Shown one piece after another: positions 1 through 6,173 of a DNA stretch of 7,337 bases; positions within the stretch are counted from its first letter, which is position 1, and the number at the start of each line of letters is the position of its first letter. Source of the DNA: CAXTTV01 sp964247295 (GTDB lineage: Bacteria; Chloroflexota; Ktedonobacteria; Ktedonobacterales; Ktedonobacteraceae); NCBI GenBank assembly GCA_964247295.1, contig CAXTTV010000226.1:1-7337 (forward strand), in the 5' to 3' direction. The notes beneath the pieces were generated by a model that was not told the DNA's origin, ran no database searches, and was given only the letters and a program-made list of their open reading frames with translations. Both the position numbers and the translations under genes were made by a program.

Positions 1-84
1 GTCCGGCGCGGGAGGCCCGCCTCGCGAAGCGGGCGCTACGACTCCGCCCGCAGTATCTCCCCGACCCCATGGCGCTCCGCGTCC

Positions 85-225
85 GATGCGGCACGTCTTC
101 GCGATGCTCGACGGGCCGTCCTACCCCGCGTCTACGGGCCCTTTTCTGCCCTATGCGCAATGGGCCGTCCCACGCCGCGTCCACGGGCCCTTTTCTGCCC
201 GATGCTCGACGGGCCGTCCTACGCC
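85..225. repeat. 49-bp tandem repeat, about 2.5 units, in noncoding DNA
   Basis: Two full 49-bp units (103-151 and 152-200) and a half unit (201-225) follow one another without spacers. Each unit runs from GATGCTCGACGGGCCGTCC-like sequence to CGGGCCCTTTTCTGCCC; the middle unit differs at several bases. The block 85-189 reappears inverted at 5889-5991 with only a handful of mismatches, so this is a dispersed family rather than a local slip. The whole stretch 1-290 has no supported gene. An open frame through it gives an Arg/Pro-rich peptide typical of translated GC-rich repeat. At the far left a GC-rich hairpin (GCCCGC at 15-20 with GCGGGC at 29-34) can form. The unit contains GGGCC and GGCCC segments that could pair in RNA, but no function can be read from this. 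Confidence 0.85.
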
Positions 226-292
226 ATTCGACCACGATTGTTTATGATTCTGGACTGTGGGTGTTCCCCGAAAGAATTCTTCATGATTTAAC

Positions 293-322
293 TTGCTCTT
301 AACAATACGATAAATATATAAT
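293..322 (+). promoter_or_regulatory. Candidate sigma-70 promoter upstream of the phosphoesterase gene
   Basis: TTGCTC (293-298) and a perfect TATAAT (317-322) are separated by 18 bp, inside a markedly AT-rich island (about 285-380) between GC-rich repeat DNA and the gene. It would give a leader of about 295 nt before the ATG at 624. The region 323-623 has no supported gene. It contains an AGGAGG at 456-461 with no start codon at useful distance, and the small inverted repeat GAGAGCTTCTC. No closer promoter with good elements was seen. The -35 box is only half-consensus, so this is a candidate only. Confidence 0.4.
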
Positions 323-623
323 GATATAGTTTGCTCTGTGTGAACATTTAACACTATCTGTCCAATTTGATTGTTTTCTTGATATTATTCACAACCAGAA
401 GAAATTTCCCTGAACTATGGCCTGAATACGCCTGTTCTATCCGTTCGTTCTTGATAGGAGGCAGGCTGAGAGCTTCTCTGTTCATGGTTTTTTCTTGCCT
501 TGCCGATTGATGAATTATACCTGTTCGCTAAAAAAATGATTTTCCACCCTTTCTGGTGTAATCCGCTCCACACTGTGTCTTTTGTATGCTCTGCTATTGA
601 AAAAGGAGAGACGGGACAGTTTT

Positions 624-2753
624 ATGCACTCACCTATTTTGCGCTCCACAAAGCGCGTCTCACGCCTGATGGCGCTGGCGTCAATGCTGACGCTGGTTCT
701 GGGCACAAGTATCTTTGGCAACCCTACCTCGGCCCAGGCGGCCCAGGATGCGAACAAAGATTGTAATCTTGCCAATGGTGTAAAACACGTTATTCATATC
801 CAATTTGATAATGTCCATTTTCGCCGCGATAATCCCAATGTGCCTTCTGATCTTGAACAGATGCCTACCCTGCTGAACTTTATGAAGCAGAATGGCACGA
901 TGCTGACCGATCATCATACACCCCTGATCGCGCATACCGCGACCGACATTTTGACGACCCTAACCGGTGTCTATGGGGATCGCCACGGGATGCCGATCAG
1001 CAATAGCTACCGCTACTTTAATCCCAATGGAACTACCAATCCGGCCTCGTCCTTCGCCTACTGGACAGACCCGGTGTACGATTTCACGAATCCCGCCGGC
1101 GGCCCGACCGATACCAGCTACAATATGATCACAAAGGGCGGCAAGAATACTCCTGCTCCCTGGGTGCCGTATACCCGCGCCGGCTGTAACTTTGGCGCGA
1201 TCTCCAGCGCCAACACAATTCTAGAGAACATCGGCACAGATATCCCGACCGTCTTCGGTGCCAATTCTCCGGAGCAGGCCGAGGCCAAAGCCGATCCCAA
1301 TCAGGCGACCGCTGATTTTGTGGGTCTGGGCGTTCACTGCGCGAAAAACAACACCCTCTGTGCCAATGGTCAGCAGGATCGCCTGCCCGACGAGCCCGGC
1401 GGCTATACCGGATATAAAGCCCTGTTCGGTAATAAGTACATGGCTCCGGCGGTCAGCAATGGGCCGATCACCAACCTGGATGGCAAGGTTATTGCCAGCG
1501 ATAAGGGTAATGTCGGTTTCCCCGGCTTTGATGGCATGAGCGCCAGCAATTCTCTGGCGTATGTCGCACAGATGCAGGAGCATCATGTGCCTGTCACCTA
1601 TGCCTACATCTCGGATGCCCATGACAATCACGCGGGTCAGGGTGCCTATGGACCTGGTCAGGCTGGCTATGTCTCGGCCCTGAAATCCTATGATGACGCC
1701 TTCTCCAAGTTTTTTACCCGCCTGTCAAAGGACGGGATCAATCGCAACAACGCCCTGTTCGTATTCACTTCGGACGAGAACGATCACTTTGTGGGTGGCG
1801 CGCCCAATCCAGCCAACTGTAACGGCCTGACCATTCCCTGTACCTACGACAAGATTGGTGAGATCAACCTGAACGTCACCGGCCTGCTGGCTCAGCAGGG
1901 GGTAACAACACCATTCAAGGTACACGCCGATTCGGCTCCCAACTTCTACATCGATGGTAACCCGGCGCGGACCTCCGCCACGGCCAGAAATCTTGAGCGC
2001 GCCGTTGGCAATCTTCAGGTCACCAATCCCTTAAGCAACAAGACCGAGAAGATCACCAACTATCTGGCAGATCCCGTCGAGTCGAAGCTGCTGCACATCC
2101 AGGCGGCTGATGCGGCTCGCAATCCCAACTTCACTCTTTTCGCGAAACCCGATTATTATGTGAACACTGGTGCTCCGAACTGTACGGCGGCCTGTGTCAC
2201 CGAGCCTCCAGCCTTCGCCTGGAACCATGGCGATGTCTCGCCCGACATCAACGTCACCTGGCTGGGACTGGTCGGCCCTGGCATCCAGCACAAGGGCGTC
2301 GTCAACAACGTCTGGACCGATCACACCGATATTCGCCCGACCGAGCTGGCGCTGCTGGGTCTGAAGGACGACTACATCCAGGATGGTCGTGTGATCCTTG
2401 AGGTCACCAACGAGAAGGCCCTGTCCCCGGCCCTGCGCAAGAACCGCGTCGAGCTCCTGCTGCTCGGAGCGCTCTACAAGCAGATCAACGCCCCCGTTGG
2501 GCAACTGGGGCTGGACAGTCTGAAAGTCTCGACAAAGGCCCTGGAAAGCAACACAGCCAACGACAAGACCTACAACGATCTTGAAGGGAAGCTGACAAAG
2601 ATTACAGATCAGCGGGACGCCCTGGCCGGGAAGATCCGCCAGAGCCTCTACAACGCCGAATTTGGCACGAAATCGGTCGATCAGAAGCAGGCGGTGAGCT
2701 TGATCAAAGACGCGACCGTGCTACTGTTACAGGTGCACGCGCTCAGCAAATAA
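624..2753 (+). CDS. Secreted alkaline-phosphatase-superfamily phosphoesterase
   Basis: This encodes a 709-residue exported protein, probably a metal-dependent phosphodiesterase or phosphatase acting outside the membrane; its substrate cannot be read from sequence. Residues 1-40 form a signal peptide: basic start (R7, K10, R11, R14), hydrophobic core about 15-31, and AQA/AQAA cleavage signal at 37-40. Superfamily landmarks are visible in order: D62 in FDN (first metal ligand); T105 as likely nucleophile, nine residues before a TGVYGDRHG stretch (114-122) like the TGlYPxxHG of type I phosphodiesterases; D331/H336 in SDAHDNHAGQG; D387-H388 in TSDENDH; and H535 in AWNHGD. Eight cysteines suit an extracytoplasmic protein with disulfides. 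Residues about 600-709 form a helical C-terminal extension. ATG 624 was chosen because it opens the signal peptide. GGAG at 605-608 lies rather far upstream (15 nt). A TTG at 582 in frame would add 14 residues with no better ribosome site. The gene is monocistronic: its own terminator follows. Confidence 0.85.
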   Translation: MHSPILRSTKRVSRLMALASMLTLVLGTSIFGNPTSAQAAQDANKDCNLANGVKHVIHIQFDNVHFRRDNPNVPSDLEQMPTLLNFMKQNGTMLTDHHTPLIAHTATDILTTLTGVYGDRHGMPISNSYRYFNPNGTTNPASSFAYWTDPVYDFTNPAGGPTDTSYNMITKGGKNTPAPWVPYTRAGCNFGAISSANTILENIGTDIPTVFGANSPEQAEAKADPNQATADFVGLGVHCAKNNTLCANGQQDRLPDEPGGYTGYKALFGNKYMAPAVSNGPITNLDGKVIASDKGNVGFPGFDGMSASNSLAYVAQMQEHHVPVTYAYISDAHDNHAGQGAYGPGQAGYVSALKSYDDAFSKFFTRLSKDGINRNNALFVFTSDENDHFVGGAPNPANCNGLTIPCTYDKIGEINLNVTGLLAQQGVTTPFKVHADSAPNFYIDGNPARTSATARNLERAVGNLQVTNPLSNKTEKITNYLADPVESKLLHIQAADAARNPNFTLFAKPDYYVNTGAPNCTAACVTEPPAFAWNHGDVSPDINVTWLGLVGPGIQHKGVVNNVWTDHTDIRPTELALLGLKDDYIQDGRVILEVTNEKALSPALRKNRVELLLLGALYKQINAPVGQLGLDSLKVSTKALESNTANDKTYNDLEGKLTKITDQRDALAGKIRQSLYNAEFGTKSVDQKQAVSLIKDATVLLLQVHALSK

Positions 2754-2778
2754 TCTTAGATCATCAATCGAATAGGCT

Positions 2779-2816
2779 AACTGGGAATGGACCCTCATCC
2801 ATTCCCGGTTTTTTTT
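2779..2816 (+). terminator. Intrinsic terminator after the phosphoesterase gene
   Basis: The stem GGGAATGG (2783-2790) pairs perfectly with CCATTCCC (2799-2806) around an 8-nt loop. It can be extended outward by C-G, T-G and A-T pairs. A run of eight T (2809-2816) follows immediately. It starts 26 nt after the stop codon at 2753. The T tract lies only on the plus side, so it should act on plus-strand transcription. Confidence 0.93.
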
Positions 2817-2867
2817 ATATAAAAGGGGAAAGGCATCTCAAAGGGTCCTGGAGAGCAAGCAAGCCAT

Positions 2868-3222
2868 GTAGGGGAGCTGCTTGCGAACTCTGTTGGGAAA
2901 TTCCCGCCACCCTTGCCATCGTCGGTAGATCGGGTCACGTGTGGACCCGTGGCAAAGGGTATCGCTCCCGTTCCTCTCAGCCGACGCATGCGTCTCAGGG
3001 GAACGGAACGATGGTCCGCCCTCGGCTATGGCACCCGCCATCGTTCCCGTCACCATCGCCACACACGTGGGTGGACCTTGGATGTTTTGGCTTCCGACGA
3101 AGGGTGGTGGGTCCCCTCTCCACGGGTCCACACGTGACCCGATCTACCTCATTCGGCCCCACCCTCGATGTGCTTCCCATTCCTTTGGAATTTCTCAACA
3201 GAGTCGCAAGCAGCTCCCCTAC
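2868..3222. repeat. 355-bp MITE-like element with inverted-repeat ends
   Basis: The outer arms are 2868-2904 and 3187-3222 (inverted): both read GTAGGGGAGCTGCTTGCGA from their outer ends and continue through CTCTGTTG-GAAATTCC, with one indel and one mismatch over 37 bp. A second, perfect 29-bp inverted pair lies inside at 2924-2952 and 3120-3148 (core GATCGGGTCACGTGTGGACC). Between them are a palindrome GACGCATGCGTC (2983-2994) and a perfect 10-bp stem GGAACGATGG/CCATCGTTCC (3005-3014 with 3038-3047). No transposase or other credible gene is inside; short frames through it on both strands encode low-complexity Arg/Gly/Pro peptides. No target-site duplication is evident. Parts recur at 5649-5741 and 5794-5869. 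A non-autonomous mobile element or a compound palindromic repeat is the best reading; a structured RNA is an alternative. Confidence 0.7.
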
Positions 3223-3308
3223 GGCGTTCGTGGCGTCCGTCCTCATTTGTGCGCGGCAAGGTACGCATAGCCGAGAACAGATCACAGATGGCCTATATAG
3301 CGTCCACT

Positions 3309-3338
3309 TTGTCGTTTCGAGCGTGTAAGAAATAGATA
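3309..3338 (+). promoter_or_regulatory. Weak candidate promoter for the DoxX-family gene
   Basis: TTGTCG (3309-3314) and TAGATA (3333-3338) are 18 bp apart and would start RNA about 60 nt upstream of the DoxX-family ATG. Two GATATC hexamers follow or overlap it (3335-3340 and 3353-3358). A second option, TTGAGT (3363) with TTTATA (3386), would leave almost no leader. Neither is strong. The terminator at 2779-2816 and the repeat element argue that the gene needs its own promoter in this gap. Confidence 0.25.
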
Positions 3339-3407
3339 TCTGCTTTACGTCCGATATCCTTATTGAGTGCCTGGCTATTTCTTTTTTTATAGAAAAAGGA
3401 GCTAAAC

Positions 3408-3773
3408 ATGTCTTTTATTGGTTCAACAGGTCGTTTATTGCTATCAGGTATCTTTATTTCCGGGGGCTCCAGCGCCTTCTTGCAGCCGGGGGGCCGACCA
3501 AAAGCGGTGGAGAAAGCGGGAATCCCTGCCCCTCACCAGGCGGTATTGCTAAATGGAGCGGCAATGACGATTGGGGGAGCTGCGATCGCAACCGGCATTT
3601 TTCCCAAGCTGGCCTCGATAGGGCTAATCGCATCGTTAATTCCCACCACGCTGGTTGGGCATGCCTTCTGGAATGAGAAGGACCCGCAGGCGATGGCGAT
3701 GCAGCGCATCCAATTTCTCAAGAATCTAGGATTGATCGGCGGCCTGCTGCTAATCCTGCAAGAAAAGGATTAA
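3408..3773 (+). CDS. DoxX-family small integral membrane protein
   Basis: A 121-residue protein with four hydrophobic segments (about 4-24, 43-63, 66-84 and 102-118), matching the four-helix bundle and length of DoxX/DoxD-like proteins. Family hallmarks include the Gly-rich first helix (RLLLSGIFISGG), the loop between helices 3 and 4 (GHAFWNEKDP, 84-93, then R100) and the closing FLKNLGLIGGLLL (103-115). DoxX members are inner-membrane proteins; some have been linked to thiosulfate or quinone oxidation and to oxidative-stress complexes, but the biochemical role of a stand-alone copy like this is not settled. Start ATG 3408 is well supported: GGAG at 3398-3401 with 6-nt spacing. A poly-T/poly-A hairpin (CTTTTT 3381-3386 with AAAAAG 3393-3398) touches the ribosome site. 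The gene converges on sufB. An AGGAGGA immediately follows the stop codon but precedes no start codon. Confidence 0.87.
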   Translation: MSFIGSTGRLLLSGIFISGGSSAFLQPGGRPKAVEKAGIPAPHQAVLLNGAAMTIGGAAIATGIFPKLASIGLIASLIPTTLVGHAFWNEKDPQAMAMQRIQFLKNLGLIGGLLLILQEKD

Positions 3774-3855
3774 AGGAGGAACCGTCTTCCTGAGATCTCA
3801 ATAGGACCGTAGAGGGGTCACTTGCGACGCTACGATACTTTCCCACTTACATACA

Positions 3856-3887
3856 ACGAGAGGCCGCCTTCGCAAGCAGCCTCTCGT
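3856..3887. terminator. Hairpin between the convergent DoxX-family and sufB genes, possible terminator
   Basis: ACGAGAGGC (3856-3864) pairs perfectly with GCCTCTCGT (3879-3887), and the loop itself holds CTT-CGC-AAG, which can extend the stem. It lies 83 nt past the DoxX-family stop codon and about 32 nt past the sufB stop codon on the other strand. There is no proper T tract on either side, so factor-independent termination may be weak. Its position between convergent genes supports a shared transcription stop or RNA-protecting role. Confidence 0.55.
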
Positions 3888-3918
3888 GAAAAATGTATAC
3901 TTCGATGCGAGATCGGGT

Positions 3919-5316
3919 TTAGCCCACGCTCCCAGACATCTCAAGCTGGATCAGGCGGTTGAGCTCGACCGCATACTCCATCGGTAGCTCCTTGGTGATC
4001 GGCTCGATAAAGCCATTCACGATCAGGGAGTAAGCCTCGGACTCATCCAGACCCCGGCTCATCAGGTAGAAGAGTTGATCCTCACCAACCTTCGAGACGG
4101 TCGCCTCGTGTCCAATCTCCGTCTGGTTCTCCTCGACACGGATCGTTGGATAGGTATCCGTTCGAGCGTTCTCATCCAGTAGGAGAGCATCGCATCGGAC
4201 GCTTGACTTAGTGTGGTGGGCACCCTTATTGATGCGAACCAGACCACGATATGAGGCACGCCCCGTCCCTTTCGAGACCGACTTCGAGAGGATCTGCGAG
4301 GTCGTATGAGGGGCCAGATGGGTCACCTTCGCGCCCGCATCCTGGTGCATACCATCGTTGGCGAAGGCCACCGAAAGGATATCGCCACGCGCGCCTGGCT
4401 CCATCAGCAGGACCGCCGGATACTTCATGGTCACCTTGGAACCCAGGTTCCCATCAACCCACTCCATCGTCGCGTTACGATAGGCAGCCGCGCGCTTGGT
4501 CACCAGATTGTACACATTCTTCGACCAGTTCTGGATCGTCGTGTAGCGGACGCGAGCGCCCTCTTTAATAACGATCTCGACGACCGCGCTATGCAGGCTA
4601 TCAGAGGCATAGGTAGGGGCGGTACAGCCCTCAACGTAGTGAATATAGGAGTTCGGCTCCGCGATAATCAAGGTGCGCTCAAACTGTCCCATATTCTGGG
4701 CATTGATGCGGAAGTAAGCCTGAAGAGGGATCTCCACCCGGACACCCGCCGGTACATACACGAAGCTACCACCGCTCCAGACCGCGCTATTCAATGAAGC
4801 GAACTTATTATCGGAAGGCGGGATCACCGTACCAAAGTATTCTTTAATCAGATCGGGATACTGGCGAAGGGCCGTATCCATATCCGTAAAGATCACACCC
4901 AGCTTCTCAAGATCCTCACGAACCTTATGATAAACAGCCTCGCTCTCGTACTGAGCCGTCACACCGGCGAGATATTTGCGCTCGGCCTCAGGAATACCCA
5001 GGCGGTCAAACGTCTCCTTGATCTCAGCGGGAACATCTTCCCAGGTGCGGCCCTGCTCCTGAACCGGCTTAATATAATAATAGATATCGTTGAAATCGAT
5101 GCCCGACAGATCAGCTCCCCAGGTTGGCATTGGTCGCTTCTCAAAAAGCGCAAGGCTTTTGAGGCGGAAATCGCGCATCCACTGGGGCTCGCCTTTCATC
5201 TCGGAGATCTTCTCGACGATGGCTCTATCCAATCCCTTCTCGGACTTAAAGGCATAATTCTCTTTTACATGGAAACCAGCCTCATACGTCTGCTGGTTCT
5301 CAAATGCAGTACTCAT
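3919..5316 (-). CDS. sufB: SufB, Fe-S cluster assembly scaffold protein
   Basis: A 465-residue SufB, the same length as the Bacillus type and 30 shorter than E. coli SufB. It is a cytosolic beta-helix protein that, with SufC (ATPase) and SufD, forms the scaffold on which Fe-S clusters are built and passed to target proteins. Whole-length similarity is clear, ending in ELPMEYAVELNRLIQLEM. The only two cysteines, C231 (EGCTAP) and C375 (SVRCDALLL), sit where E. coli C254 and C405 sit; R203, N205, Q262, W264, H403 and E404 also match residues of the E. coli SufB interior tunnel and cluster site (R226, N228, Q285, W287, H433, E434). The protein therefore looks fully functional. Start ATG at 5316 has AGGAG (5323-5327) with 6-nt spacing. 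No sufC, sufD, sufS or sufU flanks it: upstream is repeat DNA with a dedicated promoter, downstream is a convergent DoxX-family gene. This is one of the safest calls in the window. Confidence 0.98.
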   Translation of the reverse strand: MSTAFENQQTYEAGFHVKENYAFKSEKGLDRAIVEKISEMKGEPQWMRDFRLKSLALFEKRPMPTWGADLSGIDFNDIYYYIKPVQEQGRTWEDVPAEIKETFDRLGIPEAERKYLAGVTAQYESEAVYHKVREDLEKLGVIFTDMDTALRQYPDLIKEYFGTVIPPSDNKFASLNSAVWSGGSFVYVPAGVRVEIPLQAYFRINAQNMGQFERTLIIAEPNSYIHYVEGCTAPTYASDSLHSAVVEIVIKEGARVRYTTIQNWSKNVYNLVTKRAAAYRNATMEWVDGNLGSKVTMKYPAVLLMEPGARGDILSVAFANDGMHQDAGAKVTHLAPHTTSQILSKSVSKGTGRASYRGLVRINKGAHHTKSSVRCDALLLDENARTDTYPTIRVEENQTEIGHEATVSKVGEDQLFYLMSRGLDESEAYSLIVNGFIEPITKELPMEYAVELNRLIQLEMSGSVG

Positions 5317-5416
5317 TGCGATCTCCTGTGCTGGCTTCTCTGATCGTAATCTATGTGCCAGAAAGCCATCTGCTTTACTGCTTAATTCTTACTTGGTAAC
5401 TCGGATTTACAACCGT

Positions 5417-5445
5417 ATTATAAGATTTCTGAATAGACTTGTCAA
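5417..5445 (-). promoter_or_regulatory. Perfect consensus sigma-70 promoter for sufB
   Basis: Read on the minus strand, TTGACA (5445-5440) and TATAAT (5422-5417) both match consensus exactly with the ideal 17-bp spacer. Transcription should begin near 5410, giving a leader of about 94 nt before the sufB ATG. No CAAC-N6-GTTG (cyanobacterial SufR-type) operator or other clear dyad overlapping the promoter was seen, so strong basal expression is expected; any control by an Fe-S sensor is not visible. Confidence 0.88.
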
Positions 5446-5648
5446 GATAAGAAGCAAGCCGCAACGGGGCTTTTCCATTCGCGGGAAGAGGCTGAGTCTT
5501 TCACGGCAGAGACGAAAGGGAACGGGAAGCGGAGACGGCAAAGTGTACGAAACATCATGCTCTATCGAACACCACAGCCTATGAAAACTGTTTCCAGAAG
5601 ACTCGGCTGGGAAAAAGAAAAGAGGTTTCTCTACAGAGAAGGGAACTC

Positions 5649-5742
5649 GAATGAGGTAGGTCGGGTCACGTGTAGACTCGTGGGAAGTGGATTTGATCCT
5701 GTCACCATCGCTACACACATGGGTGGGGCGCTCCACTTCCCA
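5649..5742. repeat. Dispersed repeat block related to the 2868-3222 element
   Basis: GAATGAGGTAGGTCGGGTCACGTG-type sequence at 5649-5683 is a near copy, in opposite orientation, of the right inner arm of the earlier element (3120-3154). It is followed by a copy (about 5700-5727) of the GTCACCATCGCCACACACGTGGGTGG-type segment at 3049-3076. A perfect 11-bp inverted repeat TGGGAAGTGGA/TCCACTTCCCA (5681-5691 with 5732-5742) can fold the block into a hairpin. This is the first of three repeat blocks in the gene-free stretch 5446-6090. The part before it, 5446-5640, shows no gene or recognisable element. Confidence 0.75.
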
Positions 5743-5792
5743 TGCTGATCATCTTCGTAGCACCATGGGAGGCGAACCATCTCCGTAAGCAA

Positions 5793-5869
5793 GCGACTCT
5801 GTTGGGAAATTCCCGCCACCCTCGCCATCGTCCGTAGATCGGGTCGCGTGCGACTCTGTTGGGAAATTC
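5793..5869. repeat. Direct copy of the 2884-2941 repeat plus a duplicated 20-bp head
   Basis: Positions 5794-5850 match 2884-2941 in the same orientation with one indel and three mismatches. This includes the GTTGGGAAATTCCCGCCACC core and the GTAGATCGGGTC segment. The first 20 bases (GCGACTCTGTTGGGAAATTC, 5793-5812) recur exactly at 5850-5869, giving a 57-bp period. No gene is supported here. The arrangement suggests stepwise duplication of a repeat module. Confidence 0.8.
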
Positions 5870-5888
5870 GGAGAAAGATCAAAGAAGG

Positions 5889-5991
5889 CCCATGGACGTG
5901 GCGTAGGACGGCCCGTTGCGCATCGGGCAGAAAAGGGCCCGTAGACGCGGCGTAGGACAGCCCGTCGAGCATCGCGAAGACGTGCCGCATC
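5889..5991. repeat. Inverted copy of the 85-189 tandem-repeat block
   Basis: The reverse complement of this stretch matches 85-189 over about 104 bp with under ten mismatches, including the same 49-bp unit (5925-5973) and the outer GCACGTCTTCGC segment. It lies 5.7 kb from its partner in opposite orientation. No gene is supported; a minus-strand frame crossing it encodes peptide resembling the one encoded by the plus strand at the left end, which simply reflects the shared repeat. Confidence 0.85.
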
Positions 5992-6090
5992 TGGCGTGGA
6001 GGGCCATTCATTCGGGATGTGGGACCGTGTTTCATCGAGACGTTCATCGCCTGCTTTTCTCAAAGGCTTGATCCCAGCATCACTATTTGT

Positions 6091-6119
6091 TTGACGAATG
6101 GGCGCGGCTGGATTATGCT
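6091..6119 (+). promoter_or_regulatory. Sigma-70 promoter for the membrane-protein gene
   Basis: TTGACG (6091-6096) and TATGCT (6114-6119) are separated by exactly 17 bp. RNA would start near 6126, about 48 nt before the ATG at 6174. Five of six -35 bases and four of six -10 bases match consensus. Nothing between it and the gene suggests an intervening cistron. Confidence 0.7.
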
Positions 6120-6173
6120 CTGGTAAAGATGCTTTTTGTTAATATATGTACGCTTGCTGCACAGGGATGAGAG

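Noticed and set aside
103..225. Possible CRISPR-like array
   Set aside because: The units abut directly with no unique spacers, there are only about 2.5 copies and no cas gene is present.
69..302. Small plus-strand open frame at the left end
   Set aside because: It runs through the 49-bp tandem repeat, encodes Arg/Pro-rich repetitive peptide, has no ribosome site, and the same peptide pattern appears in the inverted copy at 5889-5991.
466..525. TPP riboswitch-like CTGAGA and ACCTG motifs in the phosphoesterase leader
   Set aside because: The other conserved parts of the TPP aptamer (GGnTAATGCC and the closing P1 stem) are absent.
582..623. TTG start at 582 for the phosphoesterase
   Set aside because: It would put a charged 14-residue stretch before a good signal peptide, and the purine-rich GGAG lies inside that extension, which favours ATG 624.
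2838..3328. Several overlapping small open frames on both strands
   Set aside because: They lie in the inverted-repeat element, overlap each other, share repeat-derived peptide motifs and lack convincing start signals.
4306..4797. 163-codon plus-strand frame opposite sufB
   Set aside because: It is antisense to a highly conserved gene and has no protein features of its own; it is a shadow of sufB codon use.
5407..6063. Minus- and plus-strand small open frames upstream of sufB
   Set aside because: They cross dispersed repeats or the sufB promoter and show no protein-family features.
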